Assembly (NCBI GenBank): GCA_033032175.1
Contig: CM065318.1
Coordinates: 15,996,001 to 16,060,000 of the forward strand
DNA: 64,000 bases
Source of the DNA: Saturnia japonica
Lineage: Eukaryota > Arthropoda > Insecta > Lepidoptera > Saturniidae
Direction of reading: 5' to 3'
A program made the position numbers and the translations under genes. This document shows positions 33,609 through 44,119 of the stretch, one piece after another; the first letter of the stretch is position 1; every line of letters starts with the position of its first letter. The notes below the pieces were generated by a model, which was given only the letters and a program-made list of their open reading frames with translations, was not told where the DNA came from and did no database searches.

Positions 33609-33845
33609 TAAGGCTTCGTTAATAAAATAGACGTGAAATATTATTATCCGCTAGGTGTAGAATTTATATGATTATTTTTTTAAAGGAATTGTAAATTATT
33701 GATGATTATTATATTCTATACCATAATATAAATTATTTCTGAATGAATGTTTTCGTTAGTGTAACAATTAAAAAAAAAATTTCATTAGGAGTGCCATATT
33801 TTGAACACTAATGAAAATGTGAAAAGGCATTTGTTAATAGTACTT
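33609..33845. repeat. 237-bp patch inside the jockey copy
   Basis: Near-identical to 32322-32567 and foreign to the jockey element: the jockey sequence stops at both edges where the related copy at 54673-54973 continues. See the finding on templated filler DNA. Confidence 0.85.
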
Positions 33846-33846
33846 A

Positions 33847-34694
33847 ATGCAGACCAAAAGAGCTATGAGGCGATCGGGAAGAAGTCTAATCTTCATTCCT
33901 GATCCCGTCGGGACCTGGTGCTTTTCTAAGCTTAAGGCTTTTTATAATGGAAAGAACCTCCTCAGACGTGACTGGGGACAGGGAGTCTGTCGCGGGGAGC
34001 TTATCCAGCTCCCGCACGCATCCATCGATACCCTCGACCCGGTCGGTATTTGCATCGACACTGTTCGGAGAGCACTGGCTCTCCAAACAAGTGGCGAGGC
34101 ACTCCGCCTTGTCGCTGCTATCGAAGGCGAGCGGTATACCGGGACCCCTCTCGAGGGGGGGCATAAGATAAGAATTTAATTTCCAGTAAGCCAGATGCGA
34201 CGGCCTTAGCCCTTCGACAAAGCGTCCCATCTGTGACTTCTGAGTTCTAATATACGGGCTCTAACCGATCTTTGAAGTGCGCGTAAACGTGCGCGGTTTT
34301 CCTCGGTCGGATAGTGGTCGTGCGCACGAGTCGCCGCGTTCTTTTCCGTCAACAACGCCCGCACGTCGGCAGGGAGTACGAAGCGGCGATCGCTCGCCTC
34401 TTCGACCTCTCTCGAGGCCTCTCCGATGCCGGCCTGCAGGTGGTCGACCAGGGAATCGATCGCGAGATCTACGTCCGCAACGGACCCCAATACGTCCGGG
34501 ATCCTATCTAAGCTGGACGAAGACGGCCTGTCCGCAAGATAATGTTTTAGCTTGGCATAGTCAACCACTTGGACCGAAGGAGGGCTAGAGTCGTCTGGTT
34601 GACCTAGCTGCATGATGACCGGACGGTGGTCGGAGTCGAGCTCGTGTACGACCCGAATGAGTCGTAACCGAAGCGCGATACCTTTAATGAGAGC
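33847..34694 (-). pseudogene. jockey ORF2 remnant (endonuclease end to RT fingers)
   Basis: The reading enters at 34694 and passes HELDSDHRPVIMQLG, the SDH motif that closes the APE-type endonuclease. The linker to RT follows (VDYAKLKHYLADRP, then VLPADVRALLTEKNAATRAH). A frameshift near 34220 moves it to GLRPSHLAYWKLNSY and to KAPGPDGIRNE, the start of RT. Another 1-bp loss near 33890 breaks it. Intact jockey ORF2 is about 900 residues; here about 280 remain. The GC-rich coding sequence contrasts with its surroundings. Confidence 0.85.
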
Positions 34695-34879
34695 AACATA
34701 CCCGGCGAACTTTGGGTGTACATTAGTACACCTCTGTCTAACCTTTCGGGTCTACAGACGTGATGGTATGTTGTGTTATGTTTACGGGTGCGATAGCGTT
34801 GTCACGGTTGAAAGTTGGTAAAATAAATTGAACAGGAGTAAAACCGTCTACACTTTTAATAACGACAGATCGCAAATTT

Positions 34880-35400
34880 AGTCTTTACTGATTATCTGTA
34901 CTACTATTATAAAAAAGGTATAAATTTTGTGAATAAGTTTATAGAAGGTATCTCCGGAAATATTGATCCGATTCTAGAAAAATATTTTATTGGCAGAAAG
35001 TTACATTATCCCTGAGTTATATTGTTAATTTTTTAATGCTTATTTAATTAATTTTTTATTGTTAGTATTATTACAAATACCAACTTCCATTACAAACACG
35101 TCATACCATATTTATAACAAAAAAAAAGAATTTTTAATTATTTTATTTAAATTATTAGGTACATAATTTTTTTTTTCATTTATTACCTGACTTTGTTCTG
35201 GCTACTCTCCGAAACTTTTGGACCGATTTTGACGTGACTTTCGCTGGTAGATAGCTGATATTACAAGGCGTAACTTAGGTTAATTTTATTTTAGAAAAAG
35301 AATTAGGGTACCGCGCAAAAAAAAACGGAAGAATAACGAAATTAAGGAGCTTAAATGGCTTACGATGAGTAAACCATAAGCGATATATTAAATTAATGTG
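34880..35400 (+). repeat. Dispersed repeat family B, copy 1
   Basis: Shares TCTCCGAAAC-TTTGGACCGA, TTTTGACG-GACTTTC-CTGG, GGTAGATAGCTGAT, and AGTAAACCATAAG-GATATA with 51600-51860; a shorter relative is at 43460-43580. This is common style in moth Helitrons and LINE tails; class undecided. Confidence 0.55.
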
Positions 35401-35417
35401 GTACATATTTGTAAATC

Positions 35418-35705
35418 TTTAAAATAAGTATAAAATCAGCGAAAGCATATACCTATCTTCTATGGGGGACCCACGACAAGAATTTTTGTCTTTAAAATAA
35501 CCGAGAGCGGGAGTAGTACGATTCTCACGTGTACCCCATCGACAGCATTCTCTAATCAACACGAGCGCAGCCATAGGTGTGTTTGCCGACTTTGAACCTT
35601 GGTAAAGGCCCCAAGAAGCTCTGGAAATTCTACTCGCCGAAGGAATACAACATAATGTTATTTGGCTGCGATCTTTTGTAGGGTGGAGGCATTCCACCAG
35701 CCGGA
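35418..35705 (-). repeat. Dispersed repeat family R, copy 3 (inverted)
   Basis: The reverse complement carries GGTGGAATGCCTCCACCCTA, AAAAGATCGCAGCCAAATAA and TTCCAGAGCTTCTTGGGGCC, aligned with 29429-29715. Confidence 0.6.
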
Positions 35706-36053
35706 CTGACCCAAGTAGAGAGAACTCTCAAAAGAAATTTATCAGTGTCGAAATTTCTGTATGTCACTGCTTATAAAATCATATTTGAGTGATAAACTTA
35801 TAGTATTTACGCAAATGCTTTATAACTGGTGAATATATGATACTTTGCGTTAATTGATGTTTGGTTCTGAGTGGTCTGTGTTTGTTGTAATGATATCCAT
35901 ATTATTACTCCCATCACGTCTGCTGTGTACACTGTTTGATTATTCATCAACTGAGTTATGATGAGAATTACTATGTTTCTTCCTGAGTTCAACTAATAAT
36001 AATTTTTAATACAATATGTATTTTATATCACTCGTGTGTGCAGTGTTAATCCT

Positions 36054-36055
<2 letters not shown>
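35706..36055. other. Gene-free stretch
   Basis: Nothing recognisable. Confidence 0.4.

Positions 36056-36091
<36 letters not shown>
36056..36091. repeat. Poly(T) run
   Basis: About 36 consecutive T. It may be the poly(A) tail of a minus-strand retroelement, but no body was recognised next to it. Confidence 0.85.
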
Positions 36092-36092
<1 letters not shown>

Positions 36093-36184
36093 TTATAAAT
36101 AACTTTATATGGTAATTGCTCCACTTTCTAAAGGTAGATGTTATTTATACAATACAATACAATATCTTTATTTGTATGAATATA

Positions 36185-36425
36185 CGTTGAGTGACAATGT
36201 CAATATTTGGCGGGTCTAAGTTCAATGGCACTTGTCAGGTTAAGATTCTCAGTATTAATTAATTTAATTGAATATATTAGTAACAGATATTATAGATAAA
36301 TTTTAGCTTTCTGCACTCCTTCTCCATATAAACTTTAACTATACCAAATCTCCCAGTCTTCCGTGCACGCAATATGCTTAAAAAGGGATAGAAAACTTTT
36401 GCTTCACGTAGTAATATATAGATAA
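36185..36425 (-). repeat. Dispersed repeat family A, copy 3
   Basis: TTGAGTGACAATGTCAATAT, GTCTAAGTTCAATGGCACTT and CTCCTTCTCCATATAAACTT; same order as 758-1035. Preceded by a short CAATA repeat. Confidence 0.65.
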
Positions 36426-36439
36426 GGAATCACAATTCT

Positions 36440-36550
36440 ATAACCTTCCTCAGTATATGAACTAACTAATCCAATAAGATTTTTTCTGATCTGACTGCTT
36501 TGTCCAGAGATTAGCATGTTCAATAAAAAAAAACTCTAGAGCTTTATAAT
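36440..36550 (-). mobile_element. Helitron 5'-end fragment
   Basis: Holds CAGAGATTAGCATGTTCAAT and AGAGCTTTATAATAATA, the reverse of the 5' part of the Helitron at 57189-57881. Truncated. Confidence 0.5.
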
Positions 36551-36555
36551 AATAA

Positions 36556-36776
36556 CTAGCAACCCGCCTCAGCTTTCCACGGGTACAAATTACAAAGTGG
36601 TGTATTTTTTGTTTAAAAAATCCTGACCTAGAGTTTATTGCTTTAATATCGAAAAAAAAAATCTGTAAATTATAGTGAAAACTGCATTAAATTCTGTTGC
36701 TTTGTTTATAAGAACTAAGCTTACAGAAGGATAAACGGCGAGAGGGGACTTTACTTTGTACTATGTATTGATTGAT
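36556..36776 (-). mobile_element. Non-autonomous Helitron, second family
   Basis: The minus-strand 3' end at 36556 reads AGGCGGGTTGCTAG followed by T. The far end reads near CATAGTACAAAGTAAAG. This uninterrupted copy is the empty-site reference for the one at 48923-50380. Confidence 0.6.
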
Positions 36777-37104
36777 AATATTCATATAATTATAATATGA
36801 ATTATTAGTATAATATACTATTTATATACCTATTATATTTATATGTATATCATACCGTATAATTTATAACTTAAAATTATTTTATTTTATTATTTTAAGA
36901 AAACTTACAGCTAAGTACATATTTAAGTTACATGTATAAATTAATGAAGGCCATTTACAAGTTCTGACATATATGTATGTGAATAAGAAATAAAGAATAA
37001 AGTAGACGGAAGAACACAAAAATATTAGCAAAAGAAATTGGAGCGATCTGTGTTAAACTTTATGTTATATATTTTTTATTTGTCTATATATAGTTGTTGT
37101 ATTA
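36777..37104. other. AT-rich gene-free stretch
   Basis: Nothing recognisable. Confidence 0.4.
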
Positions 37105-37740
37105 TTCTATACTAACTATGACCACGGTTTCATCCGCGTTAATTTTATCTGATAAACAACATATCGCCCACACACCCTTGTAGTCTATCATAGTTGTTCT
37201 TTCCGCAAGTACAAATTAGTAATAGGCCAAATAACATACTATAAAGAGCAAAATTTAACTTCATAAAATTATCTTTATGATGAAGTAACTTTTGTTCGTA
37301 AGGTTTAATATGCCATGTCTAGAAATATGATACATATAAATCACTCTTTAATTTGCAACAAATCTTTAATATTCAAAAATACTTTATTGTGGCTTGTATA
37401 TATAAGAGATAGGCATATGCTACACTTCACTTTTTTTGGGTATACCAAGGACCAATATTTTTGACATTACATTTTATTATCATTAACGAATACGCCAGCG
37501 CACGCATATATAGCAGTTCGGGAGGGACTCGACTTTTGACTTACATATCAAAAATCAATATTTAAATCTATCTGAGCATTGTAGTCCAACATTAGATAGC
37601 TAATACTATTCCTCGTGAGTCTGGCTATCATACTTAAAAATACTTTTACGAATCCAACTGTTAGTTCCAGAGATTAACGTGTTTTAACAAACCAAAAAAC
37701 TCTTCCGCTTTATTATATTATAATTTATAATATAATATAT
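37105..37740 (-). mobile_element. Non-autonomous Helitron, uninterrupted sister of 15322-20949
   Basis: Contains CACGGTTTCATCCGCGTTAA, TTATGATGAAGTAACTTTTG, GTGAGTCTGGCTATCATA and CTTCCGCTTTATTATATTA, collinear with the two halves around the Gypsy element. Ends are eroded. Confidence 0.6.
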
Positions 37741-37984
37741 CATAATAATATCCCATATTATCTTTGTTTTTCTTTCTGAAACATTTCCATCAAAAGGTTG
37801 CCTGGAAAAGATTACTTTCAGCAATAAGGCTACCCTTTATAACCAACTCATAACATAATTTGATATGCATAATAAATAAATTGTAAACAACTGTTTAGAA
37901 AAAAGTGTGTTAACACCTTGAATCACTTCGTAATTTAAATTAGATCGAAGAATAATAATTTTATGTATATGTATACACACATAA

Positions 37985-38400
37985 TATACACTGTGTATTA
38001 AAAATCCCGTCGGATCCGTGTGTAGACGTTATTAGGTATCGAGATTATATTCTGTTTATGTCATCTATCTCAGATTATAAGTAAAAAAATACCCCTAATA
38101 AAAAGTAAAAAAATATAGTTATATGAGGAAACTTACATGGCAATACAGGCGGTGCGGCGCAGGTTACCGCAATAAGATCAAACTTACCGCTGCACCGCGC
38201 AGAGGCTGGCGACGGTGTTACCACGTTTTAAAAATTTGCTAAATATTAGGGAAACTAAAACTAAATATGTTTATTTGAAATCGCAATAACATTTTTATAT
38301 TCATAATAAATAAAATTTTGATATTTTTTTGACAATGACATTGGGGTACTTAAATACCCTCTTCGGATTCGACGGGGTTTTTAACACATATTGTATATTA
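37985..38400. mobile_element. MITE-like foldback element with GC-rich core
   Basis: Inverted ends: left TGTGTATTAAAAATCCCGTC and, read inward from the right, ATGTGTTAAAAACCCCGTCG, each followed by a GGATCCG or AATCCG block. The core (38150-38225) is far more GC-rich than its flanks and has two GTAAGTTT-type donor motifs on the minus strand. No coding frame. Confidence 0.6.
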
Positions 38401-38699
38401 CATATACATGTATATACTTTTATTTGTACATAGTTATAAGTATGTATATAATTATGTTCTTGTATGTATTTATTTCTACTTTATTCATTTTTAAATTAAA
38501 TTTCCTATTGTACTTCTGTCAATAATATTTTTTTCTACATTACCGCTGGTTAGCTGGTAGAAAATGCTTTATAGCATTAAGCTCACCAGTGTACAAACTT
38601 AAAGTACAATAAAGTATTAATTTTTCGCTTTCTCGCTTTCTCTTCAGGCTAATCTGGATAGGTTTTCAATATATTCTGAACTCAATTAACTTGATTGAA
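38401..38699. other. AT-rich gene-free stretch
   Basis: Nothing recognisable. Confidence 0.4.
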
Positions 38700-39545
38700 A
38701 TATTTCCTAATGCTACTTAATGTCCTATTCGTAAACCTGAACCAATAAAATTTAATTACACTCTAAAAATCACTATAATTACTCGAGTTGATAAGATAAA
38801 AGACCTGGGTTTTATATTTGATACCAAATTACTTTTTAATGAACATACTTGTTGATACATACATCATTGATACTATTGTTCGCAAAGCATCGAAAGCTCT
38901 AGGATTGGTCATGCGTTAATCATCAAAATTTAAATGTATTATAACATTAAAGATTTTGTATAATTCTCTTGTGCGTGAACCTTGAAGTCGCCTCTCAAGT
39001 ATGGAACCCGAATTACAATACTTATGTTAATCTTATAGAATGGATATGAAAGAGGTTTCTTAGATTAATACAGTACAAAAGTAACGCCATTGTAACTATT
39101 TCCTTAGTTGTAAATACAATCATATTCTTCCTCTCCATGAACGCAGATGAATAGCAGATATCACATATCTGTTAAAAATCAATAACGATATGGTATACTA
39201 CACAGAACTGTAAAGTATTATTAACCTGCGAGTACCTACTGTATATACAAGAAACAAGTTCCCTTTACACATTCTGTTAGTGTAATCATCATATAGAAAG
39301 AACTATTTCTTAGTCAGAATCAGCAATCAAATGAATATCATTTCCAAAACCATAGACATTGATCTCTTTCAAAGCAATTTTCTCAAACTTAAGAAAAATA
39401 CAACAAGTCAATTTTTTTACCTATAATTACGAGTTTAATTTTACCAACCAAATTTCTTTAACTACCTACATTACTGTATGTTATTTCTATATATATATGT
39501 ACTTTGTTAGCTGTAAGATCACCTTGTATTGCTAAATAAAATAAA
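38700..39545 (+). pseudogene. Non-LTR retrotransposon RT C-terminal remnant
   Basis: Pieces in several frames match the region after the RT palm in jockey/CR1-like LINEs: RVDKIKDLGFIFDTKLLFNE, TIVRKASKALGLVMR, ITLKILYNSLVR and KRFLRLIQYKSNAI. Many stops and shifts. It ends near 39535 in a CTAAATAAAATAAAC tail, a plausible LINE 3' end. The palm itself is missing. Confidence 0.6.
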
Positions 39546-41146
39546 CAAATTCTTTCATTCGTTCAAAAAATGTGTATTATATTGTTTCCACTCTGTGTAT
39601 ACGCGGAAATAAATAAAAATCATGTTCGTCACATAAAAGTCAATTATCGTGTGCTTTAACCATGATAATGATTTCCTGATTATTTTGTAGTAAACAATAT
39701 ATCGTCATTTATTTACACGAGATAGATATTTTTTGTCAAAACCAAACAAAAGACGATAAAACAAAATAATCATATAATATTTCGGATCGAAGACACAACA
39801 TGAGTGCTACTTACAAACTATCATAATATTACTCTCGAAAAAGTTAATTTTGAAGTGGAAACTTCTTTAGCCGCGTTGAGCGTTTTTTGGTAGGGAAAAA
39901 CTTATGTGTTCGCGTCACCAATGACCTCGACATGCTCGTGACGCGTAGTATAGCGGCCTGTGTACATCTATACGCATATATACACAAATAAATTGTTTAT
40001 ACTCGACTGTATCATATGCTTGTTTGATCTTTGGATGCGTAAAATCTTGTGATTTCGCATTACCGACATGCTGTAATAATAGTTTTCAAATTATGCCTTA
40101 AAAGATTTAAAAATTCAAAACAGAAAACAGTTATTCCATTGTTTTGAGTTTTCACTTCTATCGTTATGACTGCCTTTTTTTTGTTTTCAGTAACTGTTAT
40201 AAGTTTAAATTATATCATTTCATTAGGTATAACATCGTATATTTACAATAGTAATGATATTTTATTGTATATCAATAAAGAGTTGAGCTTAATTTAGTTA
40301 CCGCTGTACCTAATAATAATAATTCGACAATATAACATGGTAATGTGTAGTGACTATTTGCAATGACGCTTGTGTGCGTGACAAAAAAGTGTTGATAACT
40401 TCTAAACTTTACCCGATTAGTAGGAAAAATATATTAAAATAATCTAATAATTAATACTTTACTATGTCTCATGAATGTAGCTTAAGAAATATATAAATGA
40501 TGAACAATAAATGAACGACATAAAATTAATAGCTAACTTCATCAGGCTTTGTAACGCGGGATATAATTTTGGAAGTCATTTTTAATATGTTACGCCAAAG
40601 AAATAAAACTTCTTACATGCGTAATTAAGTACTACACGATTGATTTTTTTTTTTCATAAAAAAAATCATAATTATCATTATTTGTACTACAGTAATTATC
40701 CAGAACATCTATAAAAAATGAATAAATGATACGTGTGCCGCCATTCGCACTGAGGCTCGCTCTGTTACCACGCTGTGCATAACAAACGGAATCATCCGGT
40801 TCGTTGACAATAAACCTTACATTCACATTGTTGCGAAATTAATTGCCTTTTATTATATGAGCCGTTCAAAAGTAATGGCTTGAAACTTTTCGAAACTTTT
40901 CTACGGATTATTTTATAACTAGGCAATTACACGCTTCTCGTGTTTATTTGCACTACCATTTGTGGTAGTAAGTCATTTAACTATAAAGCTGAGAATTTGC
41001 TAAGGGCAAGAGAGATAATATTATTTGTACAGTAAGTGGGGGAGAGTTTTATCAAAGAAAATAAGAAACCTGTTCCAGAGTAACAGCCTATTACATTATG
41101 CTATATATCTCTCTCTCTATCTCTTTGTTATTATATTAATAATTAA
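39546..41146. other. Gene-free stretch with two odd patches
   Basis: No confident gene. Near 39855-39960 a GC-richer block (TTTAGCCGCGTTGAGCGTTT and an inverted CGACATGCTCGTGACGCG) stands out. On the minus strand 40632-40826 is open (NEPDDSVCYAQRGNRASLSA) but starts at GTG and becomes low-complexity; possibly an old element, left unassigned. Confidence 0.35.
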
Positions 41147-41500
41147 CTAGCTTTTGCCCACGACTTCGTCTTCGTGGACTTTAGAATTGCATTTTAACTA
41201 AAATAAAAAGTTATATAATTCTTTAATCCAGGTTATAAACTTTGCCAAATCGTGCCGAAGTTAACGCAAATCCGATCAGCCATTTTTGTTACTATAGACA
41301 AGTTTTTCATACCCCTTACTTTCCTTTAAAGGTTTAATTGTCAAATATCCGATCTTAAATATATTAATTCTCAGTGAGCCAAATTTCAGCCCAATCCGTT
41401 CAGTGGTTTTACTTACCTATGTGTTGATAGATCAGTCAGTCAGTTAGTCTCGGATTCATTTCCTTCTTCCCTCAGATTCTGATTCTGGTTTCCTTTCAGA
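41147..41500 (-). mobile_element. Helitron-like element, third family
   Basis: The minus-strand 3' end at 41147 reads CGTGGGCAAAAGCTAG followed by T, with a CCACGA...TCGTGG hairpin just inside. The body holds AGCCCAATCCGTTCAGTGGT and GATCAGTCAGTCAGTTAG. The 5' border is unclear. Confidence 0.55.
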
Positions 41501-42639
41501 GTATTTGTATCTCTCTATAACAAATTAAGCATCCTTAACTTTGAACAGAGAGACGACATTTTTTAATCTGAAACAGTCTACTTTAATGTCAAACACCAGT
41601 ACATGGAACAGGTACGTAGGAACTGCTTTTTCAATTTATAGATAACAGATCCAAGTCCAAGATGTAACTCCTAATAGTAATAAGCATGCTTGTCAATCAC
41701 CTACATCAAGGTTAAAATTCTTATAATGAAAAGTATATATAAACCGTAGATTTGGAATCCAATATTCGTCTGTTGGATTGTCAAACAAATATTATTGGGA
41801 TGATATACCCTTATAAATTTGAAGTGGCCAATACATGAAGGGTTCGGGCGGTGATTAAGCAAATGTATTCTCTTAAGACTAGACATAGGTTGAACCTTTG
41901 GAGGCAGGTTGAGGCTCTTTGTATAACAGTGAGAGGTTTATTGGAATTATAATAAAAATTATGAAAGTTATCGAACCATTTTGTTGACCAAATATTGTCA
42001 TTGTTGAACTGTAAAATTAAATGTTATATATATTTCTAGTTTACAATACAATAACTTGTAAGGGAAGAATGTCGTACTTAAATGTAATATTCCCGACAGT
42101 ATGAGATGAGGAGAGAACGATAAGGTGGGTGTTATCATTGTTCCCGTGAAGTTACATGTGTGCCTTATCTGACATGTTCATCTTACAAACCCCATATAAT
42201 ACATAACGTTGTGTTCATTACGGGACATATTTGAACGCGTTAGTGACAACTGTTTTATTAGCTTATTTTGTTACAATACTTATACTGCGCTTTTTATTCC
42301 CACGGAGTGAAATGACATTTCTTGTTTCTTGTTTTGGCACCGCAAAAAACACTTGTCAGTGTCAATGTCTTAAGGTTTCGTATAATTTTGTAATAAATAC
42401 AAATTAGGGCATTTTGACAAAATGGTGGCTCCCTTGTCAGAATTATCTAGGGAGTTTTTGTGACATCCCAAAATGCATGCTCGTACCTACTTTATATTTA
42501 TAATTCACTTCACTTATGTATAATAACCAAACTATATCAGGTGAAATGCCACCAATATTATCTACATAATATAGGGTCAAAAGCCTAAGTTAATGAATAA
42601 AAAATAAAAAACAACATGTCACTTCAAGATTCAGACAAA
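41501..42639. other. AT-rich gene-free stretch
   Basis: Nothing recognisable. Confidence 0.4.
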
Positions 42640-42930
42640 AACTCCAAATGACATGTAGCGACATGTCTCGCCACAAATGACGCATCCTACATAGCGACAT
42701 CTATCGAGCCACATACGACGCTTTCTACATCGCGATATTGAAATTAACCCAACAATTGAGTATATATACAAGAACCCGACAACAACCGTTGTCTATAAAG
42801 GCCGCAGCGGCTTCAGGGCCCCTAAGGCTAACAGTGTAGTCAGTTCTAATAAAAAAACAACCGCTGGGCAGCTGCCCGTCAGACATAACACCCGTTCGGT
42901 CAGGGGATCCTCCCTTTTCAATGGTTACCC
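42640..42930 (-). repeat. Gypsy LTR-like fragment, split by a jockey tail
   Basis: Reverse complement of 9036-9300, including the ATCGAGCCACATACGACGC repeat core and GGATCCTCCCTTTTCAATGG. No pol sequence next to it, so it is a solo or truncated remnant of the 7.4-kb family. Confidence 0.7.
42792..42855 (+). mobile_element. Very short jockey tail with target-site duplication
   Basis: Sixty-four bases ending GGCTAACAGTGTAGTCAGTT, CTAAT and an A run. Flanked by AACAACCGTTG (42781-42791) and AACAACCGCTG (42856-42866). The homologous LTR at 9080-9100 has this site once and no insert. Confidence 0.8.
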
Positions 42931-43459
42931 CCATATGGAAGGAATCCATAGAACATTTCGTGTGTTGCAAATTTATTGGGTTTCTAAAGTAGTGATGTCA
43001 CCAATTGGTACTAATCGTAATATTACTAATTGTAATCGTAATTACTAATTATCATTCATTTTAATAATTTTCTGAATTATGTAATGATAATAGTAAATGA
43101 TCGGGTATTTTGAATAACACAAAATATTTAAATAAATAAAATTAAACAACAACCCTCAAAACCACCCTAAATTCAGTATTTAATACCTTACAATTTAAAT
43201 AATTTTACTATAATTTATACGGTAGCACAACACTACAAAAATAAATGTGATGTGGACCTACATTATTTTCAAGTTTCACATTAGTGATTGTCAATTCACT
43301 CCCAGGGAAAAAACCACGGTATAGGTCTATATAACCTATACAGCTAATAAAATTGCAGTGTCAGTTTGTTATGTCGGAATAATAGGTTTTTATTAAATGC
43401 ATACGAAAGTATAAAGGTACGGTACTTATTAAAAAAACGATTTAATAATTTTTTTGTTT
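42931..43459. other. AT-rich gene-free stretch
   Basis: Nothing recognisable. Confidence 0.4.
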
Positions 43460-43580
43460 ATTTTTTCCGGCTAAACTCCAAAACGGTTGCGCCGATTTTG
43501 ACGGGACTTTCATAGTTGACGGTATAAAGAGTAACTTAGGCTACTTTTATTTTAGAAAAAGAATTATGATTCCGGGCAAA
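43460..43580 (+). repeat. Dispersed repeat family B, fragment
   Basis: AACTCCAAAACGGTTGCGCC, GATTTTGACGGGACTTTCAT and GTAACTTAGGCTACTTTTAT, matching 35200-35300. Confidence 0.55.
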
Positions 43581-43689
43581 TAAAATAAACTAAAGTAGCA
43601 GTATCAAAAACCGTACACGCGCCACGTGCACGTCCTCTTTCGCTGTCGTTGCCGCATTGAAAGTCGCATCTCACTGCTGCGAAATTGTC

Positions 43690-43885
43690 CCGACAATTTA
43701 CCTGGGGGTCCTTGGGGGTCTTGTAGGAGACAGTGGGGGTCCCAAAGGGTGTCCTGAAAATTTCCCTGTGCGGGGTCCTTAGGGGTCCTTGGGAGTTAGT
43801 GGTGGATATCAGAGGTTCCAGAGGGTGTACAGACAACTTCCCTGTGGGGAATCAGTGGGGGTCAGTGAGGGGTCAGTGGGCTTGC
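43690..43885 (+). repeat. G-rich imperfect repeat, GGGGGTC motif
   Basis: At least eight GGGG-runs, many as GGGGGTC or GGGGTC, in under 200 bp. Two ~88-bp halves share AGAGGGTGT or AAGGGTGT followed by a TTCCCTGTG block. G/C skew is extreme on one strand. The ORF on the other strand is a by-product. Confidence 0.8.
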
Positions 43886-44119
43886 AGTGATTATTTTCAT
43901 AATTTATAGTACATATATTCCATCATATAGCGTGGCGATACTTCGCCACGGCAACAAACATGTTTTCCCCTCGCCTATAGGTGTTTCACATCAAAAGCTT
44001 CCTAACAAGCAGGCTCAGAATGCACGGGCTGGCTATTGCGGATGGTTGTGGCTCAACACGCGTCTATGGAACTTCACGTGGACGGAGTCGCGGGCTCAGA
44101 AAGTTTTCTGACTAACTTA
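43886..44119. other. Short gene-free stretch with a perfect hairpin
   Basis: 43931-43950 is CGTGGCGA, loop TACT, TCGCCACG. Near 44080 GACGGAGTCGCGGGCTCAG resembles a Helitron 3' end without the CTAG. Confidence 0.5.

Larger units (their letters stand above)
33399..34694 (-). mobile_element. Rearranged jockey-type LINE with 14-bp TSD
   Basis: Flanked by AACATACCCGGCGA at 33385-33398 and 34695-34708. Read on the minus strand: 5'-truncated start in the endonuclease end (34694), linker and RT fingers to 33847, a foreign 237-bp patch (33845-33609), 30 bp of RT (33608-33578), a deletion of the rest of the ORF, 3' UTR (33577-33421) and a poly(A) tail of about 22 (33420-33399). It belongs to the same family as 53513-55049, with which it shares 33847-33930. 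Confidence 0.88.
33285..34790 (+). repeat. tRNA-headed SINE family 2, split by a jockey insertion
   Basis: The left part (33285-33398) has a box-B-like GGGTTTGATTCCCAGCTCGA and ends ACATACCCGGCGA. The right part resumes at 34695 with AACATACCCGGCGAACTTTG, then CCTCTGTCTAACCTTTCGGG and GACGTGATGGTATG. Together they match 49505-49740 and the reverse of 47060-47330. Confidence 0.75.

Noticed and set aside
34277..34588. Plus-strand 103-codon ORF rich in Arg and Pro
   Set aside because: Antisense shadow of the GC-rich jockey linker on the minus strand, which carries the recognisable motifs.
36056..36091. Long T run as a transcription terminator
   Set aside because: Not meaningful for pol II genes, and no pol III gene lies upstream; more likely a retroelement tail or simple repeat.
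40632..40826. 64-codon minus-strand ORF with a protein-like start
   Set aside because: It begins at GTG with stops just upstream, ends in low complexity, and no splice sites or homolog could be recognised.
43564..43836. 90-codon minus-strand ORF over the G-rich repeat
   Set aside because: Composition follows from the GGGGGTC repeat; no independent support.
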